From contig NZ_JYNS01000012.1 of NCBI RefSeq assembly GCF_000934725.1, forward strand, positions 62,001 to 126,000: 64,000 nucleotides of DNA, written 5' to 3'. The position numbers and the translations under genes are program-made. Under the pieces are notes generated by a model. That model was not told where the DNA came from. It did not search any database and saw only the letters and a list, made by a program, of their open reading frames with translations. Source of the stretch: Methyloterricola oryzae (GTDB taxonomy: Bacteria; Pseudomonadota; Gammaproteobacteria; Methylococcales; Methylococcaceae). Positions 1 through 8,726 of the stretch are shown one piece after another. Numbering within the stretch: the first letter of the stretch is position 1; the number at the start of each line of letters is the position of its first letter.

Positions 1-2301
1 GGCGTTGTCCTCGTGCTGCGTATTATGGCAGTGCTCCACGTAGGTGCCGATGAAGTCGCGGACCCGGATCGCCACGTCGATCTGGCGGGAGGAATTCACC
101 TCGGAACCGATACGGTAGACGTCCTTGCGGGCATACTGCTCCCACAGGGGCGGCTTCTTGCCGTCGCGGTAAAGGATGCGGCCTTCCTCGAAGTGGATGT
201 GGGCCGGGTGGCTCCAGCCGCCGCCGGAACCGTTGATCAGATGCCAGATCTCCACGCCGCCCATCTGCGGAGCCGCCGACACCAAGTGCGAGTCCGCCGA
301 CACCGGGGTGTCGCGGTCGACCTTGATGGTCCAGGGCTTGCCGTCGGTGCCGCCGCCGGACTTGCCGAATTCGAAGCTGCGGTGCTTGGCAGAATTCAAT
401 TCCGTCGTGGTGAACTTCGGCAGGGGTACCATTTTCAGTTTGCCGGGCTCGTAGTCCGCCGGCTTCATGCTGTAGTCCGCCTGGCCCGAGGGCAGGGCAT
501 GCACGCGGAACTCCATGAACTTGCCCACCACCGGGTCGCCATTCAGTCCATCGGCCCTGTATTTGCCGCTGAGCACGTCGGCCAGGGGGATTTCCCCGTT
601 GGGGCGGATGCCCGAGGTGTGCTCCATCAGGTTGACGAAATAGAGTTTCTTGCCCACATAGTTCTTGAAATCGACAACGATGTCATAGCGCTCGGCGATG
701 GCCTGGGTGGGCAGGTCCTGGGACTGGCTGTTGGGGAAGGGGATGGCGTGTTGCATGATGTTGCCGTCGTTGGCGATCATGTGGAAGGGCACGCGCTTGC
801 CGGCGCTGTCCACCAGGGCGATCTTCACATAGCGCGAAACGCTGCCATTGAGAATGCGGAAGCGGTAGCGGCGGGCGCGCACATCCACGAAGGGCTTGTA
901 CTGCCAGTTGACGGTCATCTGGTCGCCCAGGAACCCGTCGGTGTTGAAGGGGTTGAAGAAGAGCTGGCCGTTCGCGCTCCAGGCCTTGTCGGCCACCACC
1001 AGGTTCATGTCGTAATCGCGGTTGCCCCAGTCCAGATTGCTGCCGCTGGGCAGGCACAGGTTGATGTTGTTGGGGTCGGTCGGCTTCGCGTAATGGCAGC
1101 GGTAGCCCGGCTTTCCGCCGCCGTCCAGCGCTTCGTTCGTCGACTTGGGCTCGCGGCCGCGGTCGACGGAACTGTAATAGTTCATCATCGCCGCGTTGCC
1201 CTTGTAGACGTTCTGGGCGGTGTGGTCTTCCATATGGTCGTGGAACCAGTGGCTGCTCATCACCTCGCCCGGATCGCCCGGAATATTCGTGATTCCGCCA
1301 TTGCCATCGGGCGCGCCGGCGCGGGGATCGGTGGCGGCGGTGTTGATGGAATCATGGCCAGCCAGGATCATGGGCCAGCGGTAATCGTAATACTGGCCGG
1401 GATAGGAATAGGCGTGCAGGAAGCCGTCGCTCTCGCCCGGGTTGTGGCCGTTGTGCTCGTGGGTGGTGATGGTGTGGATGCCGAAGCCGTTGTTGGCCGC
1501 ATCGGAAATGGGCAGCGCATTGTGGTGGCGGAACAGGATGGTCTCCCCGTAACGCGCCATCAGCAGCTTGGGCGGCAGGGTGCCGTCGAAGGTCCAGACC
1601 GACTTGGGGTCCTGCTCCGGCATGGAGGGATGGATGCGGATGCCAATGCCCTTGGTGGTGCCGTCGAAGGCGTGATTCAGCTTTGGGTCGTTGAAGGAAT
1701 AGACGGTGTTGTAATACAGGCCGCCCGGGCCGAACTCGCCCGCGTTATAGTGGTGTCTTTGCCACTGATCGCGCAGGCCACCGTTGCCGCGCGAGCCGGA
1801 CATGGCGCTCTGGAAGAAGATCTCCGGCTTGAATTCGTCCCAGCGCTGATGGCCGAACCACTCACCCGGTGGACGTGCATCCATGACCGTGTTGACCACG
1901 CCGGGCAGACAATCCTTCACCTGAGCGTCCCACGGATTGGCGTGATTGCCGTAATCGGAAAATTCGGCCGGCATCGGGTACAGGGACTTGGCCAGGAAGG
2001 TATCGAGGGCTGCGCCGCTGGGCGTGGTCGTGCAGCCTTTGGGATCGCCAGCAGTTTTCACAGGGGCCGGCATCAGCGTATCAGGACTGGCCTCGCTGGT
2101 CGGCATGGGGCGCGTGCCGAACTCCTCGAACTGCAGCAATTTCTGGCTGAAGGCGGTAGCGCCGAACAGCGGGCTGCGCGGGGCGTCGGTCGGAATGTTG
2201 AAAGCCGCCAACGCGGAATCCATGCATTGGCCCATCAGGCCAAATACAGCGAGCGTCACGGCCTTTGCCACGCGATCGCGGTGACGGTGAATCTGGTTCA
2301 T
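1..2301 (-). CDS. Multicopper oxidase family protein, C-terminus beyond the window
   Basis: An open frame runs without a stop from an ATG at 2301 to the left edge, giving 767 residues. All four copper-binding regions of multicopper oxidases are visible in order: HHNALP near the first third, HWFHDHMEDH, then HPAHIHFEEG and finally EHCHNTQHEDNA at the very edge, where the HCHxxxH signature carries the type 1 Cys. The N-terminus has a hydrophobic stretch ending near ALA that suggests export to the periplasm. A purine-rich GAAGAGG lies upstream of the start. The protein is longer than common laccases (about 500 residues). The family oxidises phenols or metals (Cu, Mn, Fe) and reduces oxygen to water; the substrate cannot be read from this sequence. 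Copper handling would fit the copper monooxygenase genes at the other end of the window, but that link is only inference. Confidence 0.9.
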   Translation of the reverse strand, partial: MNQIHRHRDRVAKAVTLAVFGLMGQCMDSALAAFNIPTDAPRSPLFGATAFSQKLLQFEEFGTRPMPTSEASPDTLMPAPVKTAGDPKGCTTTPSGAALDTFLAKSLYPMPAEFSDYGNHANPWDAQVKDCLPGVVNTVMDARPPGEWFGHQRWDEFKPEIFFQSAMSGSRGNGGLRDQWQRHHYNAGEFGPGGLYYNTVYSFNDPKLNHAFDGTTKGIGIRIHPSMPEQDPKSVWTFDGTLPPKLLMARYGETILFRHHNALPISDAANNGFGIHTITTHEHNGHNPGESDGFLHAYSYPGQYYDYRWPMILAGHDSINTAATDPRAGAPDGNGGITNIPGDPGEVMSSHWFHDHMEDHTAQNVYKGNAAMMNYYSSVDRGREPKSTNEALDGGGKPGYRCHYAKPTDPNNINLCLPSGSNLDWGNRDYDMNLVVADKAWSANGQLFFNPFNTDGFLGDQMTVNWQYKPFVDVRARRYRFRILNGSVSRYVKIALVDSAGKRVPFHMIANDGNIMQHAIPFPNSQSQDLPTQAIAERYDIVVDFKNYVGKKLYFVNLMEHTSGIRPNGEIPLADVLSGKYRADGLNGDPVVGKFMEFRVHALPSGQADYSMKPADYEPGKLKMVPLPKFTTTELNSAKHRSFEFGKSGGGTDGKPWTIKVDRDTPVSADSHLVSAAPQMGGVEIWHLINGSGGGWSHPAHIHFEEGRILYRDGKKPPLWEQYARKDVYRIGSEVNSSRQIDVAIRVRDFIGTYVEHCHNTQHEDNA

Positions 2302-2837
2302 AAGCTGTTGCCTCTTCAATGTTTATGTTTGGTAAGGGTCGCTTTGCAAGGCACGGGATTCCGGAACACTTGCGCTTCTGCCCATGCGGAGTAGGAATAA
2401 ATCTCCGACCCCGAATGGCCTTACGACATTTGTATTTTTAGCGTCGTGCTTACACGACAGCACAAGGCGTGCCAGCTCGATTTATACTGATCAATCAATC
2501 GCTTAAGATTGGTAAAATTCCCATACGGACTTTATGTAAAAAGTTATGACTGGGTAATAGCCGCAAGAAGGCTTTGCTGGAAGGCGTGACGCCAGGAACA
2601 GCGCGGCTTCACAACAGTGATGGCATTTAAAACAAGGTGATATGGATTTGTGACACTTCAGACCGTTGGTCCGCTACCTGGTGTCGCAGTGACTCAGGCA
2701 CCGGGTTGATTTCTGTGGGAAGGGCCTAGCGGCGGGGCTTCTGCGGGATATCTGACTCAGTGCCCGCGGCAGCGAGCACCGCGTATCCGTAAAGTGCCGT
2801 ATACGGGTAAATCTCCTTACTTGACCACGGACTCATA

Positions 2838-3159
2838 CTCCCACGCAGGGCATGGGAGGGAGCACTATCTTTCTGATTCTGATGCTCCACGCGGAAACCC
2901 CTTGCGGGAGCTCCGCGTCCACGCTAGCGCCGGGCTTGCCGCTCCCACGCCGAGCCTGGGAGCGAGGCTCGTTCGATGAAAGCACCAGGCAAGAAATAAG
3001 GCGGTGCAACCGGTTTCGATTGCACCGCCCAAGGGGTGTTGGTCAGGGCAAGGCCAGATGGCCTTGTCAAGCGCATGGAGGGTCGATTTACAGCGTGCCG
3101 GTGCGGGAACCGCGTCCACCGCTGGAGGTGGTGCAGCCCACGACCATGCTCTGCGTGGG
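2838..3159. repeat. Three degenerate copies of a CCCACGC/GCGTGGG-type palindrome
   Basis: Dyads built on the same word occur at 2838-2858 (CTCCCA / TGGGAG), 2941-2963 (GCTCCCA / TGGGAGC) and 3137-3159 (CCCACG / CGTGGG). Similar words (TCCCACGC, GCGTGGGAA, AGAGCGTG) fill the spaces between. This resembles the extragenic palindromic repeats with a GTTCCCACGC core seen in many gammaproteobacteria. The copies are diverged and the outer boundaries of the array are uncertain. Confidence 0.5.
2990..3029 (-). terminator. Rho-independent terminator
   Basis: A perfect 10-bp stem (3000-3009 with 3020-3029, GGCGGTGCAA / TTGCACCGCC) encloses a 10-base loop. Read on the minus strand it is followed by TTATTTCTT, a U-rich tail. 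It would end the transcript of the lipoprotein and secreted-protein pair at 3185-4981. Confidence 0.75.
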
Positions 3160-3184
3160 AACCAGAGCGTGTAAGGGATAGGAC

Positions 3185-3739
3185 CTAAGGCTCTCCGCAG
3201 GCCCGCGCGTGGCTGGTTTCCAAGGTCTTGTCGTTCTGGATGATGGTCAGTTCAACCGTCTGGCACTGGCCGGCGTCGGGCTTGCCCACGGCCTCGCCGT
3301 AGACCTCGAAATCCGCGTAGACCGCCTGCGCCTCTCCCAGCTTCCAGGCTCCTTGTACCACACCACGGCGCACGCTCTTGAACTCCTCGTTCTTTGGCAG
3401 GACGCCGGCTTCTCCGCTCGCCCGCCGGATACGCCCTTCCCCACAGGCTTCCCAGGTTTCCGAATAGCTCAGGTTCTGGTAGGTCACCAGCAGGGTCGCG
3501 CAGGCGCCACTTTCACCGGGGCTGTAGTCCACAACCACCGCCTCGCCGTTGAAATTGCCGGCGACAGGCGCCTCGGGCTTGTCCTCCGCCACCTTGGCCA
3601 GCAAAACCTGGGATGCCGTGAGGGCGTAATCGTCCGGCGGCGATTGCTGCGGCGCGCGAAACACCAGGGGCTCGCAACCCGCCGCCAGCAAAGCCAGCAG
3701 AAAACACCCTCTCCGCAGTGTCCATTTCAGGCGACCCAT
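3185..3739 (-). CDS. Lipoprotein of unknown function
   Basis: This 184-residue protein starts with a short charged segment, a hydrophobic stretch and the lipobox LLAAGC, so it should be a lipid-anchored envelope protein. I chose the ATG at 3739 because GGAGGA stands nine to ten bases before it; an upstream in-frame ATG would place the signal sequence too far inside. Beyond the lipobox the protein is rich in beta-type residues, with several Cys (ACATLL, EACGEG, AGQCQT, RACGEP) that could form disulfides. I do not recognise a family. It lies 66 bases after the secreted protein 3806-4981 on the same strand, probably one transcript ending at the 2990-3029 terminator. Confidence 0.85.
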   Translation of the reverse strand: MGRLKWTLRRGCFLLALLAAGCEPLVFRAPQQSPPDDYALTASQVLLAKVAEDKPEAPVAGNFNGEAVVVDYSPGESGACATLLVTYQNLSYSETWEACGEGRIRRASGEAGVLPKNEEFKSVRRGVVQGAWKLGEAQAVYADFEVYGEAVGKPDAGQCQTVELTIIQNDKTLETSHARACGEP

Positions 3740-3805
3740 CGTTTCAACTTCCTCCATTCGGCAAGATCTTCGTTCACCCGCTTTCCCAGGTTCCGCCACA
3801 AGAAT

Positions 3806-4981
3806 TCACTGGCTATCCGCCAGCACCTGCGTCAAGTCCACCTGATGGGGCCTGCCCAACAACTTCTTCAGGTACTCAATCACCACGATGGATTCCAGAT
3901 CGCCCCGCTGCGTACCCTTACCGGACTGATCCGCGCCGAGCAGGGCATCCGTCTCAACCGCGTTCAACAGCCCGCGCTGTCGCGCCTGCTTGCCAAGTTG
4001 CGTCAGGTAGTCGGCGGCGATCTGCTTCAGGCGCGGCTCGGGCAGCGACTGGATCGCCTTGAGATGGCGCTCGACGCCTTGCAGGTCGGTCAGCTTGGGA
4101 TGTTCGACGATCTGCTTGAAGGTCGCGCCATAGCGGGCCAGCCCCGCGTGAATATGTTCCGTCTTCACCATGTTGATGCCGCTCCAACCCGCGCTCAGCC
4201 ACTTGAACACACCCAGGCGGACCCGCCGTTGGGGCGTCGGGGATTCCAGATAGAGGGCCACCGAGCAGGAGTCGTACATATAGGTCTTGGCCCAGCCGAT
4301 GCCGAAGTGATTGAGCCCGGTTTCTCCCGTATAGAGATAATCCCAGCGTTCGTCCGGCCCCACGATCAAGCCCTTCCTGCCCACGCCGGACACACCAGTC
4401 TGCTTGGACAGGCTCAGCAGCAGGGGCCGGCCCTGATAGCGGGTCAGGATCACGGTTCGGGCCAGGTCGTAGTCGTAGTAGGCGCCGGTGGTCTGGTCCG
4501 GGGTATTGACCAGATGCTCCACCCCGGTGAAATGGGCCGGGGCCTCCGGAGTCCCGCGCCTCTCCCAGAGCCTCGGGAGTTTGCCGCCATCGGCCTCCAC
4601 CCGGGTCCAGTCGGCGCGGCGCAGCGTCGAAGGTGCGGTGAAGACCTCAGGCACGTCCGGGCTGTAGGTGAGCCTCAGCAGATGCTCCATGTCGCGCCCG
4701 ACGTCCGTTTCGTAATAGGCGGAGACCAGGCCCTTGGGATTTTCCGGGTGAAAGAGGGCCTTGCCCGCCTTGGCTTGTTCCAGGAAACCGATCAGCCCAT
4801 GAAGGCGCTCCACGCTGAGACTCGCCGGGTTTTCCCTGTCAGGCCCGACAAAGCGCAGGGCATAGGCGAGTTCGCTGTTCACCTGGGCGGGAACGGCCGT
4901 CTCGGTCATCGCTTGAACTGGGGTGACCCAGAGCAGGGAGAATATGAAGCTGAGTGTTAAATGGCTAAGTCCTGGTTTCAT
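3806..4981 (-). CDS. Secreted protein of unknown function
   Basis: The 391-residue product begins with a Sec signal peptide (hydrophobic core followed by VQAM) and is otherwise soluble. It contains a YYETDVGRDMEHLLRL segment, an EHLVNTPDQTTGAYYDYDLA segment and two aromatic-rich stretches around HFGIGWAKTYMYDS. I cannot assign a family. The gene is divergent from aguA (125 bases between starts) and precedes the lipoprotein gene 3185-3739, so the two exported proteins may act together in the envelope; that is inference from position only. The start has no strong ribosome site, but the signal peptide fits it. Confidence 0.8.
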   Translation of the reverse strand: MKPGLSHLTLSFIFSLLWVTPVQAMTETAVPAQVNSELAYALRFVGPDRENPASLSVERLHGLIGFLEQAKAGKALFHPENPKGLVSAYYETDVGRDMEHLLRLTYSPDVPEVFTAPSTLRRADWTRVEADGGKLPRLWERRGTPEAPAHFTGVEHLVNTPDQTTGAYYDYDLARTVILTRYQGRPLLLSLSKQTGVSGVGRKGLIVGPDERWDYLYTGETGLNHFGIGWAKTYMYDSCSVALYLESPTPQRRVRLGVFKWLSAGWSGINMVKTEHIHAGLARYGATFKQIVEHPKLTDLQGVERHLKAIQSLPEPRLKQIAADYLTQLGKQARQRGLLNAVETDALLGADQSGKGTQRGDLESIVVIEYLKKLLGRPHQVDLTQVLADSQ

Positions 4982-5078
4982 GGCGCTGAGGCACGATCAC
5001 GGTAGCGAAGCATAGGCCCAGGCGAAGCACAGGGCAACCCGCTGCGACCTGACTGCGCCTCGATCGGCGAAAATCCGG

Positions 5079-5084
5079 TACAAT
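5079..5084 (+). promoter_or_regulatory. Possible -10 element of the agu operon
   Basis: TACAAT lies 22 bases before the aguA start inside otherwise GC-rich sequence. No good -35 is visible at the right distance, so this is tentative. Confidence 0.3.
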
Positions 5085-5106
5085 CGCGCGCTTCCTTCCA
5101 TTCCCG

Positions 5107-6171
5107 GTGATTGCCTTGAACGAATTCAGTAGCTTGCACTTTCCGCCCGAATGGGCGCCGCAGTCGGCGGTGCTCATCGCCTGGCCTTATGCCGAGGGCG
5201 ATTTCAGCCACTGGCTGCCCGCCGTGGAGGAAACCTACAGCCTGATCGCCCAGGCGGTGGCGGCGCGGCAAATCCTCATCGTCGCCTGCCGCGACGCGGC
5301 CCACGCGAAGCACATCGAAACCCGCTTGACGGCAAAGGGCGTAGACCTTGCCGCGGTGCGCCTGGTGACTATGCCCTACAACGATGTCTGGGTGCGCGAC
5401 ACCGCGCCGCTGACCATCGAGACGGACCAAGGCCCGAGACTGCTGGATTTCCGCTTCAACGGCTGGGGCAACAAGTACGAACATGGGTCTGACGCCGCGC
5501 TCGCCCGGCGCCTGCACGAGAGCGGCGTGCTGGGTCAAACGCCCCGAATCCCTGTGGATTTCGTGCTGGAGGGCGGGAGCCTTGAGACCGACGGCGCCGG
5601 TACCCTGCTGACCACGGCCCGCTGCCTGCTGAATCCCAATCGCAACCCGCAGTGCAGCCACGAGCAGATCGAGGCCCAGCTCAAGCAGTCTTTCGGTCTG
5701 GGACGCATCCTCTGGCTGCATCACGGCCATGCCGAAGGCGATGACACCGACGCCCATGTGGACACCTTGGCGCGCTTCTGCGACGCGAAGACCATCGCCT
5801 ACACTGCCTGCGACGACCCGGCGGACCCGCTCTACCCGGACCTGCAGGCCATGGCCGAGGAACTGGCGGCCCTGCGTCGGGCCAATGGCGAACCCTACCG
5901 CCTGGTGCCCCTGCCGATCCCGGCGCGCATCGACAGCGAGCACGGCGAGCGTTTGCCGGCCACCTACGCCAACTTCCTCGTCATCAACGGCGCGGTGCTG
6001 CTGCCGGTCTATGGCGACCCGGCCGACGGGGCGGCCGCCGAACGTCTGGCTGCCTGCTTCCCCGGGCGGGAGATCGTCGCCATTCCCTCCACGCCGCTGA
6101 TCCGGCAATATGGCAGCATCCATTGCATGAGCATGCAGTTTCCAAAATCCATAGCAATCGCAGCGAAATGA
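5107..6171 (+). CDS. aguA: Agmatine deiminase
   Basis: The 354-residue protein belongs to the agmatine deiminase (porphyromonas-type peptidyl-arginine deiminase) family and should hydrolyse agmatine to N-carbamoylputrescine and ammonia in the cytoplasm. Family landmarks are NDVWVRDTAPL, FRFNGWGNKY, LEGGSLETDGAG, the HGHAEGDDTDAHVD segment with acidic substrate ligands, and the nucleophilic Cys340 in GSIHCMSMQ. Length is normal for the family. The start is a GTG with no strong ribosome site; a TTG three codons further in is an alternative. The stop overlaps the aguB start in ATGA, so the two proteins are translationally coupled and form the arginine decarboxylase route to putrescine. Confidence 0.95.
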   Translation: MIALNEFSSLHFPPEWAPQSAVLIAWPYAEGDFSHWLPAVEETYSLIAQAVAARQILIVACRDAAHAKHIETRLTAKGVDLAAVRLVTMPYNDVWVRDTAPLTIETDQGPRLLDFRFNGWGNKYEHGSDAALARRLHESGVLGQTPRIPVDFVLEGGSLETDGAGTLLTTARCLLNPNRNPQCSHEQIEAQLKQSFGLGRILWLHHGHAEGDDTDAHVDTLARFCDAKTIAYTACDDPADPLYPDLQAMAEELAALRRANGEPYRLVPLPIPARIDSEHGERLPATYANFLVINGAVLLPVYGDPADGAAAERLAACFPGREIVAIPSTPLIRQYGSIHCMSMQFPKSIAIAAK

Positions 6172-7058
6172 TGAACGACACCCTGACCGTCGCCCTGGTG
6201 CAGCAGGCCTGCGGCGCCACCCGCGAGGAGAACCTGGCCGAGTCCATCGAAGCCATCCGCGAGGCCGTCGACAATGGCGCCGAACTGGTACTGTTGCCGG
6301 AACTGCACCTGGGGCCTTATTTCTGCCAGGTGGAGGACACCGACAACTTCGACCAGGCGGAACCCATACCGGGGCCCACCAGCGAAACCCTGGGGCACCT
6401 GGCGCGGGAACTGGGGGTGGTCATCGTCGCTTCCCTGTTCGAGCGGCGCGCGCCGGGGCTGTACCACAACACCGCGGTGGTGCTGGAGAAGGACGGAACG
6501 CTCGCGGGAAAATATCGCAAGATGCACATCCCCGACGATCCCGGCTACTACGAGAAGTTCTATTTCACCCCCGGCGACATCGGCTTCAAGCCCATTCAGA
6601 CCTCGGTAGGCAAGCTCGGCATCCTGGTCTGCTGGGACCAGTGGTATCCGGAAGCGGCGCGCTTGATGGCCCTGGCCGGTGCGGACCTGTTGCTCTACCC
6701 CACCGCCATCGGCTGGAACCCGGACGACCCGGAAGATGAGCGCCTGCGCCAGCTCAATGCCTGGATTACGGTGCAACGCGGCCATGCCGTGGCCAACGGC
6801 CTGCCGGTGCTGTCCTGCAACCGCATCGGCCACGAGCCCGACCCCAGCCCGAACAGCCGCGGCATCCGCTTCTGGGGGAACAGTTTCGTGGCGGGACCTC
6901 AGGGCGAATTCCTGGCCCAGGCCAACGCCGAGGAACGGCGGGTGATGATCGTGGAGATCGACCGCGCCCGCTCTGAGGCGGTGCGGCGCATCTGGCCCTT
7001 CCTGCGCGACCGCCGCATCGACGAATACGGCGGACTGGTCAGACGCTTTCTGGATTAG
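6168..7058 (+). CDS. aguB: N-carbamoylputrescine amidase
   Basis: A 296-residue nitrilase-superfamily amidase that should split N-carbamoylputrescine into putrescine, CO2 and ammonia, the step after AguA. The catalytic triad is Glu45 (LLPELHLG), Lys118 (YRKMHIPDD) and Cys155 (LVCWDQWYPE). The segments HNTAVVLEKDG and WGNSFVAGPQGE are typical of the plant and bacterial AguB branch. I start at the ATG at 6168, which overlaps the aguA stop (ATGA); a second ATG follows directly at 6171 and could also serve. Putrescine made here would supply polyamines. Confidence 0.95.
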   Translation: MMNDTLTVALVQQACGATREENLAESIEAIREAVDNGAELVLLPELHLGPYFCQVEDTDNFDQAEPIPGPTSETLGHLARELGVVIVASLFERRAPGLYHNTAVVLEKDGTLAGKYRKMHIPDDPGYYEKFYFTPGDIGFKPIQTSVGKLGILVCWDQWYPEAARLMALAGADLLLYPTAIGWNPDDPEDERLRQLNAWITVQRGHAVANGLPVLSCNRIGHEPDPSPNSRGIRFWGNSFVAGPQGEFLAQANAEERRVMIVEIDRARSEAVRRIWPFLRDRRIDEYGGLVRRFLD

Positions 7059-7096
7059 CGCCGAAGACTCCTTCGCGGCGTTTCAGGCAGCTCCCC

Positions 7097-7468
7097 TTAT
7101 TTGGGCGAGGTCAGCTCAACGATGAGCAATTCCGCCTCGCCCTGTCCCACGTTCTCGATGGTCATCCACGTCCCCGTCTCCCAGAACACCTCGCCCGGTC
7201 CATAGACGTGGGCCTCGCCGCCCTCTTCCATGCGCACCTGCCCCTTCAGCACGTAGCGCGGCCCTGGCCCTTCGTGGGTGTGCAGCGGGGTCTTGTAGCC
7301 CTGGGCCAGAGTCACCCGCAGCAAATTGGTCTTGAGCCGGTTCGTAGGCAGTTCGATCTGCCGCTCCAGCAGGGGCGCGCGCGTCAGACCCTCGGGGGCA
7401 GGTTCGTCGGCCAGGAGGGCCGGCGCGGCAACAGCCAGGCAGATGCTAAGAACACAGGCACGCTTCAT
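7097..7468 (-). CDS. Exported cupin-fold protein
   Basis: The 123-residue product has a signal peptide (MKRACVLSICLAVAAPALLA) and one cupin barrel with the pattern PLHTHEGPGPRYVLKGQV and, further on, YGPGEVFWETG. The two His and the Glu of the first cupin motif are present, so metal binding is likely. I chose the ATG at 7468 because GGAGAC stands just upstream and the signal peptide begins there. It is convergent with aguB (38 bases apart). The substrate is unknown; small secreted cupins of this kind are usually annotated only by fold. Confidence 0.85.
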   Translation of the reverse strand: MKRACVLSICLAVAAPALLADEPAPEGLTRAPLLERQIELPTNRLKTNLLRVTLAQGYKTPLHTHEGPGPRYVLKGQVRMEEGGEAHVYGPGEVFWETGTWMTIENVGQGEAELLIVELTSPK

Positions 7469-7755
7469 CCACTGTCTCCAGGAAATACGGGGAATGCGCG
7501 GCGGCGCGGAGGTCTGGTCCGGCCCGCGCCAGCCGCTGTTCAATTTGACTCGATCGGTGGTCTATTATCCGGCGGGAGACGCAGCCCTGCCAACTGAGCG
7601 AGACCGCCAGGTTGAAAATCGACTTGGCAACTTACGGCGTGACCTATTAAACTCAGGAACTTGCGAATTGCCCCCGCGCACAGGCACCGCCTGGAAATGC
7701 GCAAAAACGGCCAGCACCAAACACCCGCCCGATCCCTCAACTCCCTTGCACCGTT

Positions 7756-8724
7756 ATGCGCCGATCCACATCCCTGTTGACCCTGCTCTTAGCGTTCTCC
7801 GTCAGCCGAGTCGCTTTTACGGCCTCCTACATCGACCCCGTGGGTCTTTGGGAAATCAACGGCACGTCCACCCTGCGCGCCAGCTTCTCAGGGCTGACCC
7901 TGCCTTCCAGCGTGGAAATCGGCGACACGCTTCAGTTCCATGAAGACGGGCGCATCAACTCCCAGTTGCTGTCCACCCTGGGTGACGGCCAGTGGCTCAC
8001 GCCCAGGAAGAACGCTTACCGCATCCACTACGACGTGAGCAAATTCAGCGAATCTGACATCCCCAGCCTGTTGTTCCGTGTCGCCAACCTTTTCTCCGAA
8101 GCGGTGCTCAAGAACTTCGGCACCACCTTCATCGTCGAGGACATCAAGGTCAAGTCCTACCGCGACACCGGGAAGCTACTCGACAAAGGGCTGGCGATGA
8201 AAGGGAGCGTGAACATCAAGGCCAACCTCAAGTTCAAGACCGCGGAAGACCAAAAGACCGTCATCGCCAAGCTGGACTTCAGGACGCGCTATAAAGGCGA
8301 GCGCTACAGCGCGCCTTCCTCCTGCTGCAGCAGCGACGACGCCGCACAGAACCTCGCCGATAGTCAGGCTTTCCTGGCGGAGAACGCCACCCTGCCGAAA
8401 GTGCAGCGGACGGCCAGCGGCCTGCAATACCGCGTGATCGAGGAGGGGACCGGCATCCGGCCGGGCCCCACCGAAACCGTCACCGTGAACTACCGCGGCA
8501 TCCTGCCCTCGGGTGAGCGTTTCGACAGCAATTCCAACGTGTCCTTTGCACTGGATCAGGTGATTCCCGGTTGGACCGAGGGACTGCAGCTCATGCAGGA
8601 AGGCGCCTATTACCGCTTTTACATCCCGCCGGAACTGGCCTATGGCGAAACCGGCAGCGGCTCCGGCATCAAGCCCAACACCGCCTTGATCTTCGACGTG
8701 CAGTTGCTGAAGGTCGGCGGCTGA
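7756..8724 (+). CDS. Exported FKBP-type prolyl isomerase with an unrecognised N-terminal domain
   Basis: The 322-residue protein has a signal peptide (about residues 1-22), a domain of about 170 residues that I do not recognise, a short linker with a Cys pair (SSCCSSDD near 195) and an FKBP domain at about 210-322. The FKBP part has the usual order: TASGLQYRVIEEGTG, VTVNYRGILPSGERFDS, VIPGWTEGLQLM, the FYIPPELAYGE active-site segment and LIFDVQLLKV. It should catalyse cis-trans isomerisation of prolyl bonds in periplasmic proteins. The N-terminal domain (GLWEINGTSTLRASFSGL onward) looks like a beta-rich binding domain and replaces the dimerisation domain found in Mip/FkpA. Only two bases separate the stop from the end of the convergent gene 8727-9749. 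Confidence 0.9.
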   Translation: MRRSTSLLTLLLAFSVSRVAFTASYIDPVGLWEINGTSTLRASFSGLTLPSSVEIGDTLQFHEDGRINSQLLSTLGDGQWLTPRKNAYRIHYDVSKFSESDIPSLLFRVANLFSEAVLKNFGTTFIVEDIKVKSYRDTGKLLDKGLAMKGSVNIKANLKFKTAEDQKTVIAKLDFRTRYKGERYSAPSSCCSSDDAAQNLADSQAFLAENATLPKVQRTASGLQYRVIEEGTGIRPGPTETVTVNYRGILPSGERFDSNSNVSFALDQVIPGWTEGLQLMQEGAYYRFYIPPELAYGETGSGSGIKPNTALIFDVQLLKVGG

Positions 8725-8726
8725 AA

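Larger units (their letters stand above)
2302..3184. other. Intergenic region upstream of the multicopper oxidase
   Basis: No convincing gene is seen in these 880 bases. The part next to the oxidase is AT-rich and probably holds its promoter; it contains a perfect 6-bp inverted repeat, GTCGTG and CACGAC, at 2443-2458 that could be an operator. The remainder holds three degenerate palindromes and the terminator listed separately. Confidence 0.6.

Noticed and set aside
13-2394. Long plus-strand open frame over the multicopper oxidase
   Set aside because: Its product has no family motifs and repetitive GC-rich composition, while the minus strand encodes all four copper motifs of a multicopper oxidase in order.
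3105-3150. Short minus-strand peptide ending GRGSRTGTL before the lipoprotein terminator
   Set aside because: It lacks a ribosome site and lies within the palindromic repeat area; its likeness to a Gly/Arg-rich C-terminus is probably chance.
3209-4960. 583-residue plus-strand frame opposite the two exported proteins
   Set aside because: The minus-strand frames have signal sequences, a good ribosome site and a terminator; the plus-strand frame has none of these.
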